Assembly (NCBI GenBank): GCA_911728435.2 | Contig: OU452201.1 | Coordinates: forward strand, 30,611,597-30,675,596 | Origin: Apoderus coryli | Taxonomy: Eukaryota > Arthropoda > Insecta > Coleoptera > Attelabidae | Direction of reading: 5' to 3' | Length of the DNA: 64,000 nucleotides | Shown here: one piece after another, positions 54,908-64,000 of the stretch | How the letters are laid out: each line of letters begins with the position of its first letter | Numbering within the stretch: the first letter of the stretch is position 1 | Position numbers and translations under genes: made by a program | Notes under the pieces: model-generated | Databases searched by the model: none | Seen by the model: only the letters and a program-made list of their open reading frames with translations | Told to the model about the DNA's origin: nothing

Positions 54908-57900
54908 GTATGTATAAGATTAGTAGGTACTATAATATTTATATAGGCTGTCCGGTGAAGTTTGTGACATAAATCTGGAAGCGGATTGGGGAGCTCCTAA
55001 TAAGTATAGTTTGTGATCTACCTAAACCAAATTTCTCCTAACGAATATTTACCCCCAAAGTTCTACGCAACAATTTACATCTTCGATTCTAACTTTTGAA
55101 CCGACATGTATAATTTGATGAATATTTCAGATTTATTGTTATCAATTTTTTTTATTTACACAGTGTCGCATAGAAAGTACGTATCATATGAGAATTATTT
55201 TTCCTTAGCATTTAAATAAACTTTTAATTATGCCATCTGGTTTGGCTTTAAAAATGATGCCTAATGACATCATCATCACTCGCTAGCGACTATGAATTAG
55301 TCCAACTCAAAGATTTTTGTTGTTTACCGGCTGTTGCAGGTGCGCTGTACCACGGATGCGTTCTCTCTCCTTTGGATGCTCTTATTCGCATCCGCATGTC
55401 ATCGCGCTGCTCTTCAAAAACTTTATGGCCGTCGTAAATGGTATGCGTCCATATCTGTCGATCGTTCGCGATCTGCTCCTAGTTGTTCTTCACATCTAAG
55501 CCATCATTGTACGTCTTTTGGTGTCTTTCCTGATTTCATGAGCCGACCTTAAGCTGTGAATAAAGTATTCTCTTCGGAAGGCGTTCCTGACAATCGCCTC
55601 AGTGCTAGTTGTTTCAGGTTATCATCGATACTTGTGTTCGCCGCGAGAATGCTGCCGAGGTAAAAGAAACTCTCTATGTTCTGAAGTCTGTCTCTGTTAA
55701 CTCCAATATGTGGTGGGATCGCCACAGTGTTTGGTGCAGGCTGGTAGATAATCTGTGTTTTCATTATAATGATTAGATCTGAATATATTCAGATCAAGAC
55801 TCTTGTATGCGCTGTTAAATGCATGTAGTATATATTGAAGATCCTCTTCTGTATCAGCTAGGACTACATTGTCATTCCCGTATGGAAGCGCAATGACTGA
55901 TGTGGATACAATCTTCGTCCCAGCTTGCAGTCTACGAAGGTTGAAGAGCCAGCCGCCATCAAATCTGCAGACGATCTCTATTCCCCCGGCAGTTCATTCT
56001 TAACAAGTTGAACCACAAACATCAAAAACAAGGTCGGTGCAATGACACAACCCTGCTTTACACCAATTGTTATTGGAAAGGTCTCTCCCCGTCCGCTGCT
56101 GTTGGGAAATGCTGCTTTCATATTATCCTGAAGGAGTCGGAGTATCCGGATGAATTTCCGGCAACATTCGTTGAGCTTCAATATCCTCCACAGAGCACCA
56201 CGGTTAGCGGAGTCGAACGCCTTGACAAGGTCTATAAAACCCATGTATAGGGGATGATTTTGTTCCCGTGACTTTTCCCGTATTTGCCTGGCACTAAATA
56301 TCATGTCGGCCGTACCCCTGTTGGGTCTAAAACAACATTGTGTCCGGCAAGCACCCTTCCGAGAATGGGAGAAGACGATTGGACACAAATCTTGCAAGAA
56401 GGTCAATGGAGGCATCTCGCATTTCAGCAGGCACGGTTTCGGTTCCATCTTTAAAAAGCTCAGGAAGATGCCATCAGAGCCAGCTGATTTATGGTTTTAA
56501 GTTACCGAATAGTTCTTTCAACTTCTTGCAGGGCAGGTACATCTCGCAAGTGTTGTTGAGTTGGTCTATGTGGCAACCGAGTGTTGCATTCTCGACATTA
56601 GTGTCCCTCTTTAGGTGTTCCTGAAATTGTTCCTTCCACCGGGAACATATTGACGTGCAATTCCTTAAAAGACGGGAGGCATCCCTGGTTTGCAGTGGGT
56701 TGAGACTCTGTGCAGAGGGGATTTAGTGGCATGGTAGGAAGCACTGGTGTAGCATCTGGACATTCTTAGTTTGCGACGAAAAATCATCAACCTCTTATTT
56801 ATGTCAGATGGTATGTTAGTTCGTCCATATAACTAATTAGGTCGTTTTTAATGGCAAATTCGACACTATGTTTACAGCGTTGATTTTTCCCCGATCGAAG
56901 AGCTGTGTGCATTCTTAGTCGCATTCCGAAGCTCTTTGAAAATCTTGTCACTGGCACCTGCCTTGGGTCCATCTATTATAAACGAGCAATATGGTTTTCA
57001 ATCTGGTAAATCCACAGAGCCCAATCTTCTCAAGTTCACGGACTTCTTGTCTCGGGCGTTAGAAAGGGGTGATCAAATTCATACATTATATACCGACTTC
57101 TCCAAGGCTTTTGATCGCATCAACCACGGTCTTCTCGTTCATAAGCTGTCAGGTGCAGGGGTGGCAGATTCCTTGCTTTCCTGGTTGGAGAGCTACCTGT
57201 CAAGTATGACTCAGGTTATCCGACTGAATGAGTTTTGTTCTAGGCCGATGAAAGTCACTTCCGGTGTTCCCGGAGGTTTCTACTTGGGCCCATAATTGTT
57301 CAACCTATTTATTAATGACATAGAGCAATGCTTTCTATATATACATCGCTTGTCAGACCTCATCACGAGTACGCATCTACGGTTTGGAGCCCGTTCTATG
57401 CCAGTCATGTGCTCATATCGAGAGGACTCAAGCACCGATTCCACCTGTTGATCATGTCTACAATTATGATGCACTGATGGAGGAGATGGGATTGAAGACG
57501 TTGGGACCGCGTAGGAGCGTGAGAGACCTTAGCATCTTTTACAAAATCATTAATAATATCATTGATTCATCTATCTTGCTCTCACAGATTGGGCTCATGT
57601 ATTTCGTGAAGTATAATACCGGACAAATTATGCCAGGGGTAGCTTTATCCTAGGGCATGTCGTTTGGCCAGTCAATGTTCAAGTCTGGAACTAGAGTTTT
57701 TCTCTCCCACTAACGAGTTCCTGGGGCACTTGATGCGGGCGTTCCGAGGAGGCGGCTTTTAATACCAGATTTTCACAACTGCTTTGCCATCAGTATTGAG
57801 CATTGGTTTGGTCATTGTCATGCTTACTTTTTTTTTATTTTCGTATTGTAATAATGGACTGGGCCCTTGAATAAATAAATAAATTAAATTACCTGACACA

Positions 57901-60900
57901 ATTCAATTAAATGTCATAATAAAATGAAAAACACTGACAGTAAGAGTTTTTTTTTATGGCCTACTACGACAGTTTGAAATTTGTTTGAATTGCAGTTGCT
58001 TAAAGAATTTTAATGTTTTACTGGCAAACGATGTGTCGAACGAAGAAAAGTGAGGCGTTTTTTGTTGTTGTAAATGGAACAAGGATTCCAGAAATAATTT
58101 TTACTTAAAAAAACAACAGTGGCGTACCATTTTTTTAATTGCTCGAAGATGTGGCCGTACGCACTCCACTGGTAGAAGTAAAATCATATTTTTTACATAG
58201 AAAGGTGTATCTTTGTAACGAAGCATTTATCGAATATAGTTTGTAATACAAACTGATATTATTTTGTGGTTCTCTGTCTGCTTCTAAAGTTTCCGTTTTC
58301 AAAACTTGACCACACGGTACCGAAATGTACCGCAGTATCAGTATTTTCGGTTATTTCCATCATAAATCTAACATGAACGTTTATTACAGTGTGCAGAATA
58401 TGGTAAATGAGATGCAAAGCAGTCTGAATCCTCTACAAGAATATCGTAAATGTGTATTGAAAGATGTTGATGCAATAAATGAATTGAATATCAACATGGA
58501 TGAAGAATATACGAATTTCTATAATCAAATTAAGGCAGATCTTGTCGCTTCAACACTGCTTTACAACGATTACCATTTGAAAGAAAATGAGCTTAAGGTT
58601 ATGAAATTTGAAGAAGAGTTCCTGACAGCTAAAATTGGCGTAAAGAAACGCCAGCGAATGCAATCAAAGGACATCAATGAGAAGTTAGTTTATCATCGCT
58701 GTATTAATTTGGCTCGCTACTACCTTGTTCAAAAAGAAATTGAGGCCGTGGATAAGGAATTAAAGGAGGTGGAAAAAGAAGAACTTAAGATTATTAGAGA
58801 AATGCAGATGACAGATGCCAAGAAAAGGAAAGAGAATGAACGTATGTCCGGTTTTGGAAAATTTGTTATGCCGCAGTTAGAGGAGGTAAGATTCATATGG
58901 CTTCATAAAAAAATTACTACTACTACTGCTGCTACTACTGAGGAGACAAAAGAAAGTTGAAACAGTATCGACAGAGCATATCTTCCCGAGAAGACGTGGG
59001 TATTAAAGTTTAATATTAAAAAAAAAAATTGGAAAAAAAAATTATGAAACAGAGGGTTATTGATCTGATTTCGATCTTTCTTGTTCTAATCAGTATGACA
59101 AACTAGCAATAGAGCTTTGGTGTTTAGATTGTTTGTATTTCACAAAAGACACTAACGAACTTAGGCTTGTTTTGCCTTCTCAGAGAGCCATCTTTCTAAT
59201 ATTCCATATTCCGTTTTATTGAAATCTCGATATCTCCCAACACTGAAGAGATATCAAAAATGTCTTCAAATTGTTTTTTTTTCTATAAACGAAACACTAA
59301 AACGTCACATAGGTACCTACTTACCAAAAAAAATTACGAAATCTCGATAGCCTTAAACTTTGAAAAAAAAAATGAGTATTTTGTTTTACAGCTTGTAAGT
59401 TTAGCGGTCAATAACATTAAAAAATCTAATCATTTGTCTTTAATACCCCAACTACGCATGGCTCTATCTCTTCTGGTTATTAAAAGATTTGTCTTTGACA
59501 TGAAGGCAAAAATCGGTCCGGTGCGTTTCATTTGTCCAGCAGTTTATTTAGAAAATTGCCAGTTCTCAAAAATTTTCTTATGTTGACACATCATTGGACT
59601 CAAGACGATAGCAGCAACTCAAAAGTGTTCTAAAAATAGAGGTTGCAATTTGAAACAAACATGACTTAGATGGATCAAATACGTAGCCTACAAAATTGCA
59701 AAACATAAATCAAAACTGATGTGTCTCGGCTTTTCTTTTAAAATTGTGCCTATTTGAAAATAATAGCCCGTGTATAGGGAGTTACATGAAATGATTGTCA
59801 GATCAGTGCACCTGTCTAGGTCAGAGGGAGTGTAAGCACTAAATACATTTGACAACAAGATGTATGTGGTGACATCTACCGTGAGCAGGCAATACCACCA
59901 CACTAGCTGTCCGTTGTCATTCAGTATCTCGTGCTAGTAGTATAAGCTCTTCGTACATGTTCGATTGACTGATGAGTTGTGGATGAACGAAACGAAGGTG
60001 TCTTACTTTGCACCTCCAAAAGATAGACTACAGTTGTATTTTACGTATTTTGGTCATTTATGTTTTCAAAATTGTATTTTCAGATTCAGAATAAGGATTG
60101 TGCGCCAGAAAATGATACAAATGGTAAGTTTTTTTTAAATATCTAAAATTATTGTTTTCTTAATCGATCATAAAAATCAAATCATTAATGAAGGTTAAAT
60201 TTACCGCCTACTAGAACAATTGAATTTATTTCTAAATTCTACCATCTAAGAACACATCTTTGAGCCTTTTCGATCCTTAATTCTAGTAAATGTATAATTT
60301 GAAAATTTTCAGAGAAACAAGCAATTGAAAAACGATTCCTTAAAACTGGTGATGATAGTGGTTCGTCCAGTAAAGTTCGCATATTACAAAACCAACAAAT
60401 TTCGACTGATATATCAAATAAGTTTGTAAAACTGAATGTTGACTCAAACACTATGTCCGTTTTACAAAGTAGACACAAAAAATCTCTGAAAAATATAGAA
60501 TCATTAGAAAAAGCTAATCGCCTAAAGGGATTCCAGTTAATGAAGAGCAAATTTTTAAAACCGAAATTGCGCTCGAATTCTTCTAAAACGTGTATGTCAA
60601 GTCAAAATTCACAAACTGATTAATATCAGTTTGTGAATTTTGACTTGACATACAGGTCAGTAATCTGATTCAAATATGGTACAAAATGAAGAAGTTGAAC
60701 ACCATGTGGACATGAGTGTAGTCGAAGAGATGCCAAACGTAATGAGTCAAATGGATGGTGATCAAAATAATCGCGGTTCTCAAGGATCTGAGTTTAAAGC
60801 AATTGATAGTAATTGCCGCCAATTCTCAGATGACATTGTTTTGGATGAGAACAAAACGATGACTGTTTCTCAGAAGGAGATGCCAATAATAGCGAATAAT

Positions 60901-61766
60901 GTAAGTATATGTAACTACTATATTTACTTTACTTATTTTACTTTAACTTAACACAAATACAAAACCCAACACAGGAGTTGTAGGACGTTACCTGCGGCTT
61001 TTAATTAGCTTATAAAATAATGGAAAGGAATCCCTTGGGATCTATTCTCGAAGGGTGATTAGTTTTATCCCTCCGAAGATTACTTCCCGATTACGTAATA
61101 AAAGTATATTTTTAAGTAAACAGTGTTTTTCAATTTAGAGTTAGATTTACGCCGTCTCGCGGATATTTTAGGAAACGGAAATTATTTTCCAGCGATTTGT
61201 CATAGCCACTTTGTTAATAAAAAAAAATCCCTGAAATTAAATGTCCAGTAGTTTCGGAGATATAATATTGAAAGAGTTTTGTATATTTTCTATTTTCACT
61301 AATAACGATTCACAATAATTATTATATGCATAATTCTGGACTTTTTGGGATTCCACAAGAAATTACATATTTTAAAACGTATCATATTCTCTAACAGCAG
61401 CAATAGATAGTATTATTTTACAAACGTACTACCTGCATACAAATTTGTTAGAATGTACCTATTTGATATAAATTAAATTTTCAGGACTCGGATATTCAAT
61501 TACAACCTGTTGACGTGAATTTGAAATTGCAACCAACAGAGTCAAAGTTTTTTAAAGCCTTGAATATCGGTATCAATGAAAATGTAGACAGTTTATCTCA
61601 GAAACCAGAAAATCAGCCAATATTTAAGCCACCAGAAACCGGTTATACTCAGAATGTCACTTCGGGACAAACACCACGTCCAGAAGATCCAAACTCGATT
61701 TTTAGATGTGGCTTCGGTTTTATGGATTCATTGTTTCAATCCAGACAAACAAATACCGATGCAGCG
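54781..61766 (+). CDS. Unrecognised multi-exon host gene (coiled-coil N-terminal half), partial
   Basis: Six plus-strand exon segments: 54781-54907, 58393-58885, 60084-60123, 60313-60620, 60670-60900 and 61485-61766, with further exons expected off the right side. All borders except 60620/60670 are AG..GT, and phases agree throughout (2, 0, 1, then 0, 0). The first exons give a charged helical protein (KWLESEISRNKLDNLRTDQT; EAVDKELKEVEKEELKIIRE), likely coiled coil; later parts are Ser/Gln/Asn-rich and hydrophilic, without zinc ligands or membrane segments. If no upstream exon joins, translation could start at 58325 or 58373. The 3.5-kb intron holds LINE debris. A 49-bp insertion at 60621-60669 adds a stop. 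No transposon hallmark and no homologue recognised; this looks like a rapidly evolving host protein. Confidence 0.6.
55549..55764 (-). pseudogene. LINE RT C-terminal fragment
   Basis: KTQIIYQPAP, then NIESFFYLGSILAANTSIDD, matches the post-palm region (F.YLGS motif) of many non-LTR retrotransposons. It probably belongs with the RT piece at 56448-55978 on the same strand. Confidence 0.7.
55978..56448 (-). pseudogene. LINE reverse transcriptase fragment
   Basis: CCFRPNRGTADMIFSARQIR, YMGFIDLVKAFDSANR and IGVKQGCVIAPTLFLMF are RT motifs of a non-LTR element; the first catalytic Asp is in FIDL. The YxDD box is not in the same frame. The clade is different from the CR1/Jockey elements in the window and was not assigned. 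Truncated at both ends. Confidence 0.8.
56936..57653 (+). pseudogene. CR1/Jockey-type LINE RT with internal deletion
   Basis: 56936-57295 reads NEQYGFQSGKSTEPNLLKFT, HTLYTDFSKAFDRINHGLLV and SGVPGGFYLGP. 57384-57653, in another frame, reads LKTLGPRRSVRDLSIFYKIINN, the usual C-terminal end. The part with the catalytic ADD box is missing between them (57296-57383). TAAATAAATAAATTAAATT at about 57872 may be the 3' tail. This insert and the opposite-strand fragments at 55.5-56.4 kb lie in the large intron of the host gene. Confidence 0.8.
58325..58885 (+). CDS. Host gene, main coiled-coil exon
   Basis: 187 codons if begun at ATG 58325; with the upstream exon it begins at 58393 after TTATTACAG. 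It ends ...GFGKFVMPQLEE before GTAAGATT. Long runs of Glu/Lys with heptad-like spacing (about residues 60-170) suggest coiled coil. Codon use looks ordinary, with no TE similarity. Confidence 0.7.
58886..60083. other. Host gene intron (1.2 kb)
   Basis: Bounded by GTAAGA and TTTTCAG. No element recognised; frames inside (e.g. 59260-59586) are AT-rich and show no family features. Confidence 0.55.
60084..60123 (+). CDS. Host gene, 40-nt exon
   Basis: ATTGTATTTTCAG precedes and GTAAGTTTT follows. Reads IQNKDCAPENDTN and ends in phase 1; the split codon is completed by AG of the next exon (Glu). Confidence 0.6.
60313..60900 (+). pseudogene. Host gene exon interrupted by a palindromic insertion
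   Basis: From TTTTCAG (ends 60312) the frame reads KQAIEKRFLKTGDDSGSSSK...SSQNSQTD and meets TAA at 60621. After 49 bases the text resumes at 60670 with SNMVQNEEVEHHVDMSVVEE and runs to a GTAAGTAT donor at 60901. Without the 49 bases the two halves are in the same frame, so this was one exon of about 539 nt. The insertion brings a stop and is not a multiple of three. Confidence 0.65.
60591..60654. repeat. Perfect palindrome: 29-bp arms, 6-bp spacer
   Basis: 60591-60619 (TGTATGTCAAGTCAAAATTC...) is followed by TTAATA and its exact reverse complement (60626-60654). The left arm is normal coding sequence; the right arm belongs to the inserted 49 bases. This is the pattern left by snap-back template switching, or by an inverted-read assembly error. 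Confidence 0.95.
61485..61766 (+). CDS. Host gene, last exon seen in the window
   Basis: AAATTTTCAG precedes; DSDIQLQPVDVNLKLQPTES... runs open for 94 codons to GTAAGTGA, in phase 0 on both sides. Contains PIFKPPETGYTQNVTSGQTP and SIFRCGFGFMDSLFQ. Hydrophilic and low in predicted structure; not recognised. Confidence 0.6.
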
Positions 61767-62760
61767 GTAAGTGACTGTGTTTACTTGCTGTACCAGCAAT
61801 TTATATTATATGAAAAACTTTTATTACTGGGGCTCATGTAACAAAACAAGACGCTTATAATCGATCAATAGAACCTTTGGCGTAGAACACTAAACTAAAA
61901 CATGTTTTACCACTTCACCAAAACACTTTTATATTCTCGACGCGCGTTTCGCTAACAATGTTAGAATCCTCAGGGGAGAATTAAAACTAAACACCGTCCA
62001 CCTTATATACTAGGTATACTAGGGCGATCAGCTCTAATATTGGTCGCCTCGCTACCAATGAGAGGGCGGTACGTCACAATATATTAAAGAACACAAAATA
62101 CTATTAGCACAGCTAATATACAAACAGCTCGATCACTCTTGTCTTTTTCTCTGGCGGTTTGCGGCGATCCCCTCGCGCAAGCTCTATGTTCCGCCCGTTA
62201 CAGGAAAAGATGTCTGACGTGCACTCGGGTATAACTTATTGTACGCTTAGCCGTCATAGTCGTGCATATAAAACACATACGTTTGTGATTTGAACATGGT
62301 GTTTTATTTTTGTTTTTAATAATAAGTAAAATGAGTGACAAAAAACCATCAGGACATCATTTAAGAGTTAGAATTATATTTTAAATACAATTAATGGAAA
62401 TTTTAGAAATGCCAACAAAAATAAGCTAACAATATGGAGACATTTGCAACATGTAAGGCCCTTTTTAATGGTACAAAATATAGGTATTACCTATAATAAT
62501 TTATTTTATTGTAATATACGTAGGTGTAAGTCCATTTTTATTTTGGTTTTTTTTTCATTTACCTACTATTTTTGTGTTAGTGAAAAATTAATTTCTTTTT
62601 ATTATAACATAATACTGAAATTTTACAATCTACTTCATAATATGACTATTCAGTAAATCCGTTGAGTGTATTTAAACTTGAAAGTGAAATGCCCATTGGC
62701 ATTTACACTTTATTAGTATTTAGAGCACTAAACATTGATTAGTGTTGAATGAAATCTTCT
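61767..62760. other. Probable host intron with a dispersed repeat
   Basis: 61908-61992 carries the same repeat as 24838-24925. The GC-richer stretch at 62030-62230 has no recognised feature. No further exon of the host gene was identified. Confidence 0.45.
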
Positions 62761-62769
62761 GGCCATATT

Positions 62770-63788
62770 TTATTCAATCTTCGGTTGGTGGGCCCGTTTC
62801 GGTAAAGGCGTTCTATCTCTTCGTTTGGGTGGTTGTTTATTCTGTCTTGGTATAGTTGATGGTGGTTGATCTGATTGTGTCGGTGATGTACGGAATCGTA
62901 GGTCGTCGTGGAGAGTTCGATTGCTGATGTACCATGGCGTTCCTACTTTTGATCTTAAAGTTTTTGATTGGAATCTTTGTACTATTTTAATTCTAGTTCG
63001 TTTTGCACAACCCCATAGTTGAATGCCGTATGTCCAAATGGGCTTTAACATTACCTTGTATAATAGAAGTTTATTTTTGGTAGATAATTTCAATTTTTGG
63101 ACATCAGCCAGTGCATTTCCTTATAATTGATATCTAGCTGACTTCTCTTTTTTGATGTGTTTTTCCCAGGTTAGACTTCTATCCAGGTGTAGTCCTAGGT
63201 ACTTAGCGTCAGTTTTGACAGGAATTTGTGATCCATCAATCGTGACGGGTGAACAATTATTGTGACAGGTTGTGAAATTCACTTGGATTGATTTAGAGTG
63301 TTTGAACTTGATTCTCCATTTTTTTGTTCTACCATGTGTTGAATTGGTTTTGGTGTGTTTGCATGTTTCTCGAAGAAGAAATTGGGTCTCTGTGGACAGG
63401 AAGGAAGGATCGAAACATCGTCTGCAAACGCCTCTAATATTGTTTGTTCTGACTGGGGTAGATCGTTGGTATATACGAGATAAAGTAATGGTTCAAGTAC
63501 ACTTCCTTGGGGAATGTCAGATTGTACAGGATAGTGGGTGGATATAGCTTCATTGTGTTTAACTGAGTAGTGCCTTTCACTTAAGTACGATTTTAGTAAT
63601 ATGTAGTAGTTGTTGTTTAACTCATGTTGTATTTTATAAAGCAGACCTTCATGCCAGACTTTGTCAAAAGCTTGAGACACGTCGAGGAAAACATCGTTGC
63701 AGTATTGTTTGTCATCCAGTGCTCTGCTGATGTTATTAACAATTCTTTGTGCTTGATGTATAGTGGACATTTTTTCTCGGAATCCCAA
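62770..63788 (-). pseudogene. Jockey-clade LINE ORF2, C-terminal part
   Basis: 63788-63279 reads IHQAQRIVNNISRALDDKQY, DVFLDVSQAFDKVWHEGLLY, DIPQGSVLEPLLYLVYTNDL and catalytic FADDVSIL. 63093-62770, in another frame, reads LLLYKVMLKPIWTYGIQLWG and GTPWYISNRTLHDDL, the classic Jockey end. The join has a frameshift near 63100-63280, and the N-terminal endonuclease is absent (5' truncation). A frame change within FADDVS...FFFEKH shows more decay. It is opposite in orientation to the host gene. Confidence 0.85.
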
Positions 63789-63870
63789 TTAATAATTTGG
63801 TATTATATGATTGCAAAGTCGTGTTCATCTTGGATTCTTTTATGTAATAATCTTTCGAATAGATGAAATA

Positions 63871-64000
63871 CTTTTATTACAAAAGAAGATCATTAGAACG
63901 ATGACATTTAAACCAGCAAGATACTCCTGTCGTCAATTGTTTAAAGATCTGAGGATATTAACAGTAATATCAATTTATATTTTAGAATGTGTTTTCTATG
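63871..64000 (+). pseudogene. LINE RT C-terminal fragment, runs off the window
   Basis: KKIIRTMTFKPARYSCRQLF followed by KDLRILTVISIYILECVFY is the conserved tail of another CR1/Jockey-type reverse transcriptase. It is on the plus strand, opposite to the neighbouring Jockey copy, so it is a separate insertion. The end is beyond 64000. Confidence 0.7.

Noticed and set aside
55317..55552. Plus-strand frames over the LINE fragment
   Set aside because: Antisense shadows of the minus-strand LINE pieces.
59260..59586. 108-codon frame in the host intron
   Set aside because: AT-rich, no splice borders giving a phase-compatible exon, and no family resemblance.
60621..60669. A 49-nt intron in the host exon
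   Set aside because: No GT donor at the left edge, no usable acceptor giving the right frame, and the sequence is explained by inverted duplication of the exon.

Overview
The window is AT-rich eukaryotic DNA dominated by transposable elements. It is almost certainly from an insect: it holds arthropod-type BEL/Pao, Ty3-like and Copia-like LTR elements, Jockey/CR1-superfamily LINEs, a Penelope-like element, mariner/Tc1 nests, THAP fragments and a DUF4806 gene, and coding exons have short introns with GT..AG borders. The species cannot be fixed from the sequence; a hemipteran such as an aphid, or a moth, would fit. No bacterial features (operons, Shine-Dalgarno sites, CRISPR) are present.

Layout. 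1-3350: no gene seen. 3352-15715: a two-sided structure whose outer arms are about 1.15 kb inverted copies of a zinc-finger gene fragment. Between the arms lies a THAP-domain gene whose 126-bp intron received a young Copia element (5976-14156, identical 157-bp LTRs, TSD ACTAC); that Copia is itself split in gag by a 3.77-kb unclassified insert. 16.4-17.2 kb: two more broken THAP fragments on opposite strands. 17367-22743: a young Ty3-like element (identical 271-bp LTRs, TSD TAAAC) with a 1442-codon gag-pol frame. 23.2-23.7 kb: three candidate micro-exons, one tandemly duplicated. 24.2-26.6 kb: a minus-strand DUF4806-type gene with five exons and an in-frame stop. Its upstream end is blocked by a CR1/Jockey LINE (26686 to about 30690).

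30.8-35.1 kb: Penelope-like element with RT and GIY-YIG domains, then a MITE. 36.2-45.0 kb: a large GGTAGG-type satellite block in 16- and 20-bp periods, punctuated by about 17 copies of a core with a GCAAGGGC-GAA-GCCCTTGC hairpin, by modules sharing one diverged end, and by a hAT-like insertion; part of the block is inverted. 45.0-49.6 kb: a broken BEL/Pao element lacking its integrase. 49.7-53.0 kb: a nest of mariner-like DNA transposons. 53.5-54.3 kb: a long-TIR MITE.

54.8-61.8 kb: the best candidate for a single-copy host gene, at least six plus-strand exons joined by phase-compatible introns. It is interrupted by LINE debris in one intron and, in one exon, by a 49-bp insertion that creates a perfect 29-bp-arm palindrome and a stop codon. 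The window ends in two more LINE fragments.

The genes do not form a pathway. The common theme is host and THAP/DUF4806-type genes being invaded, split and inactivated by successive mobile elements. The most unusual signals are the exon palindrome, the inverted zinc-finger/THAP locus with a recurrent TATA-box module, and the hairpin-punctuated satellite.
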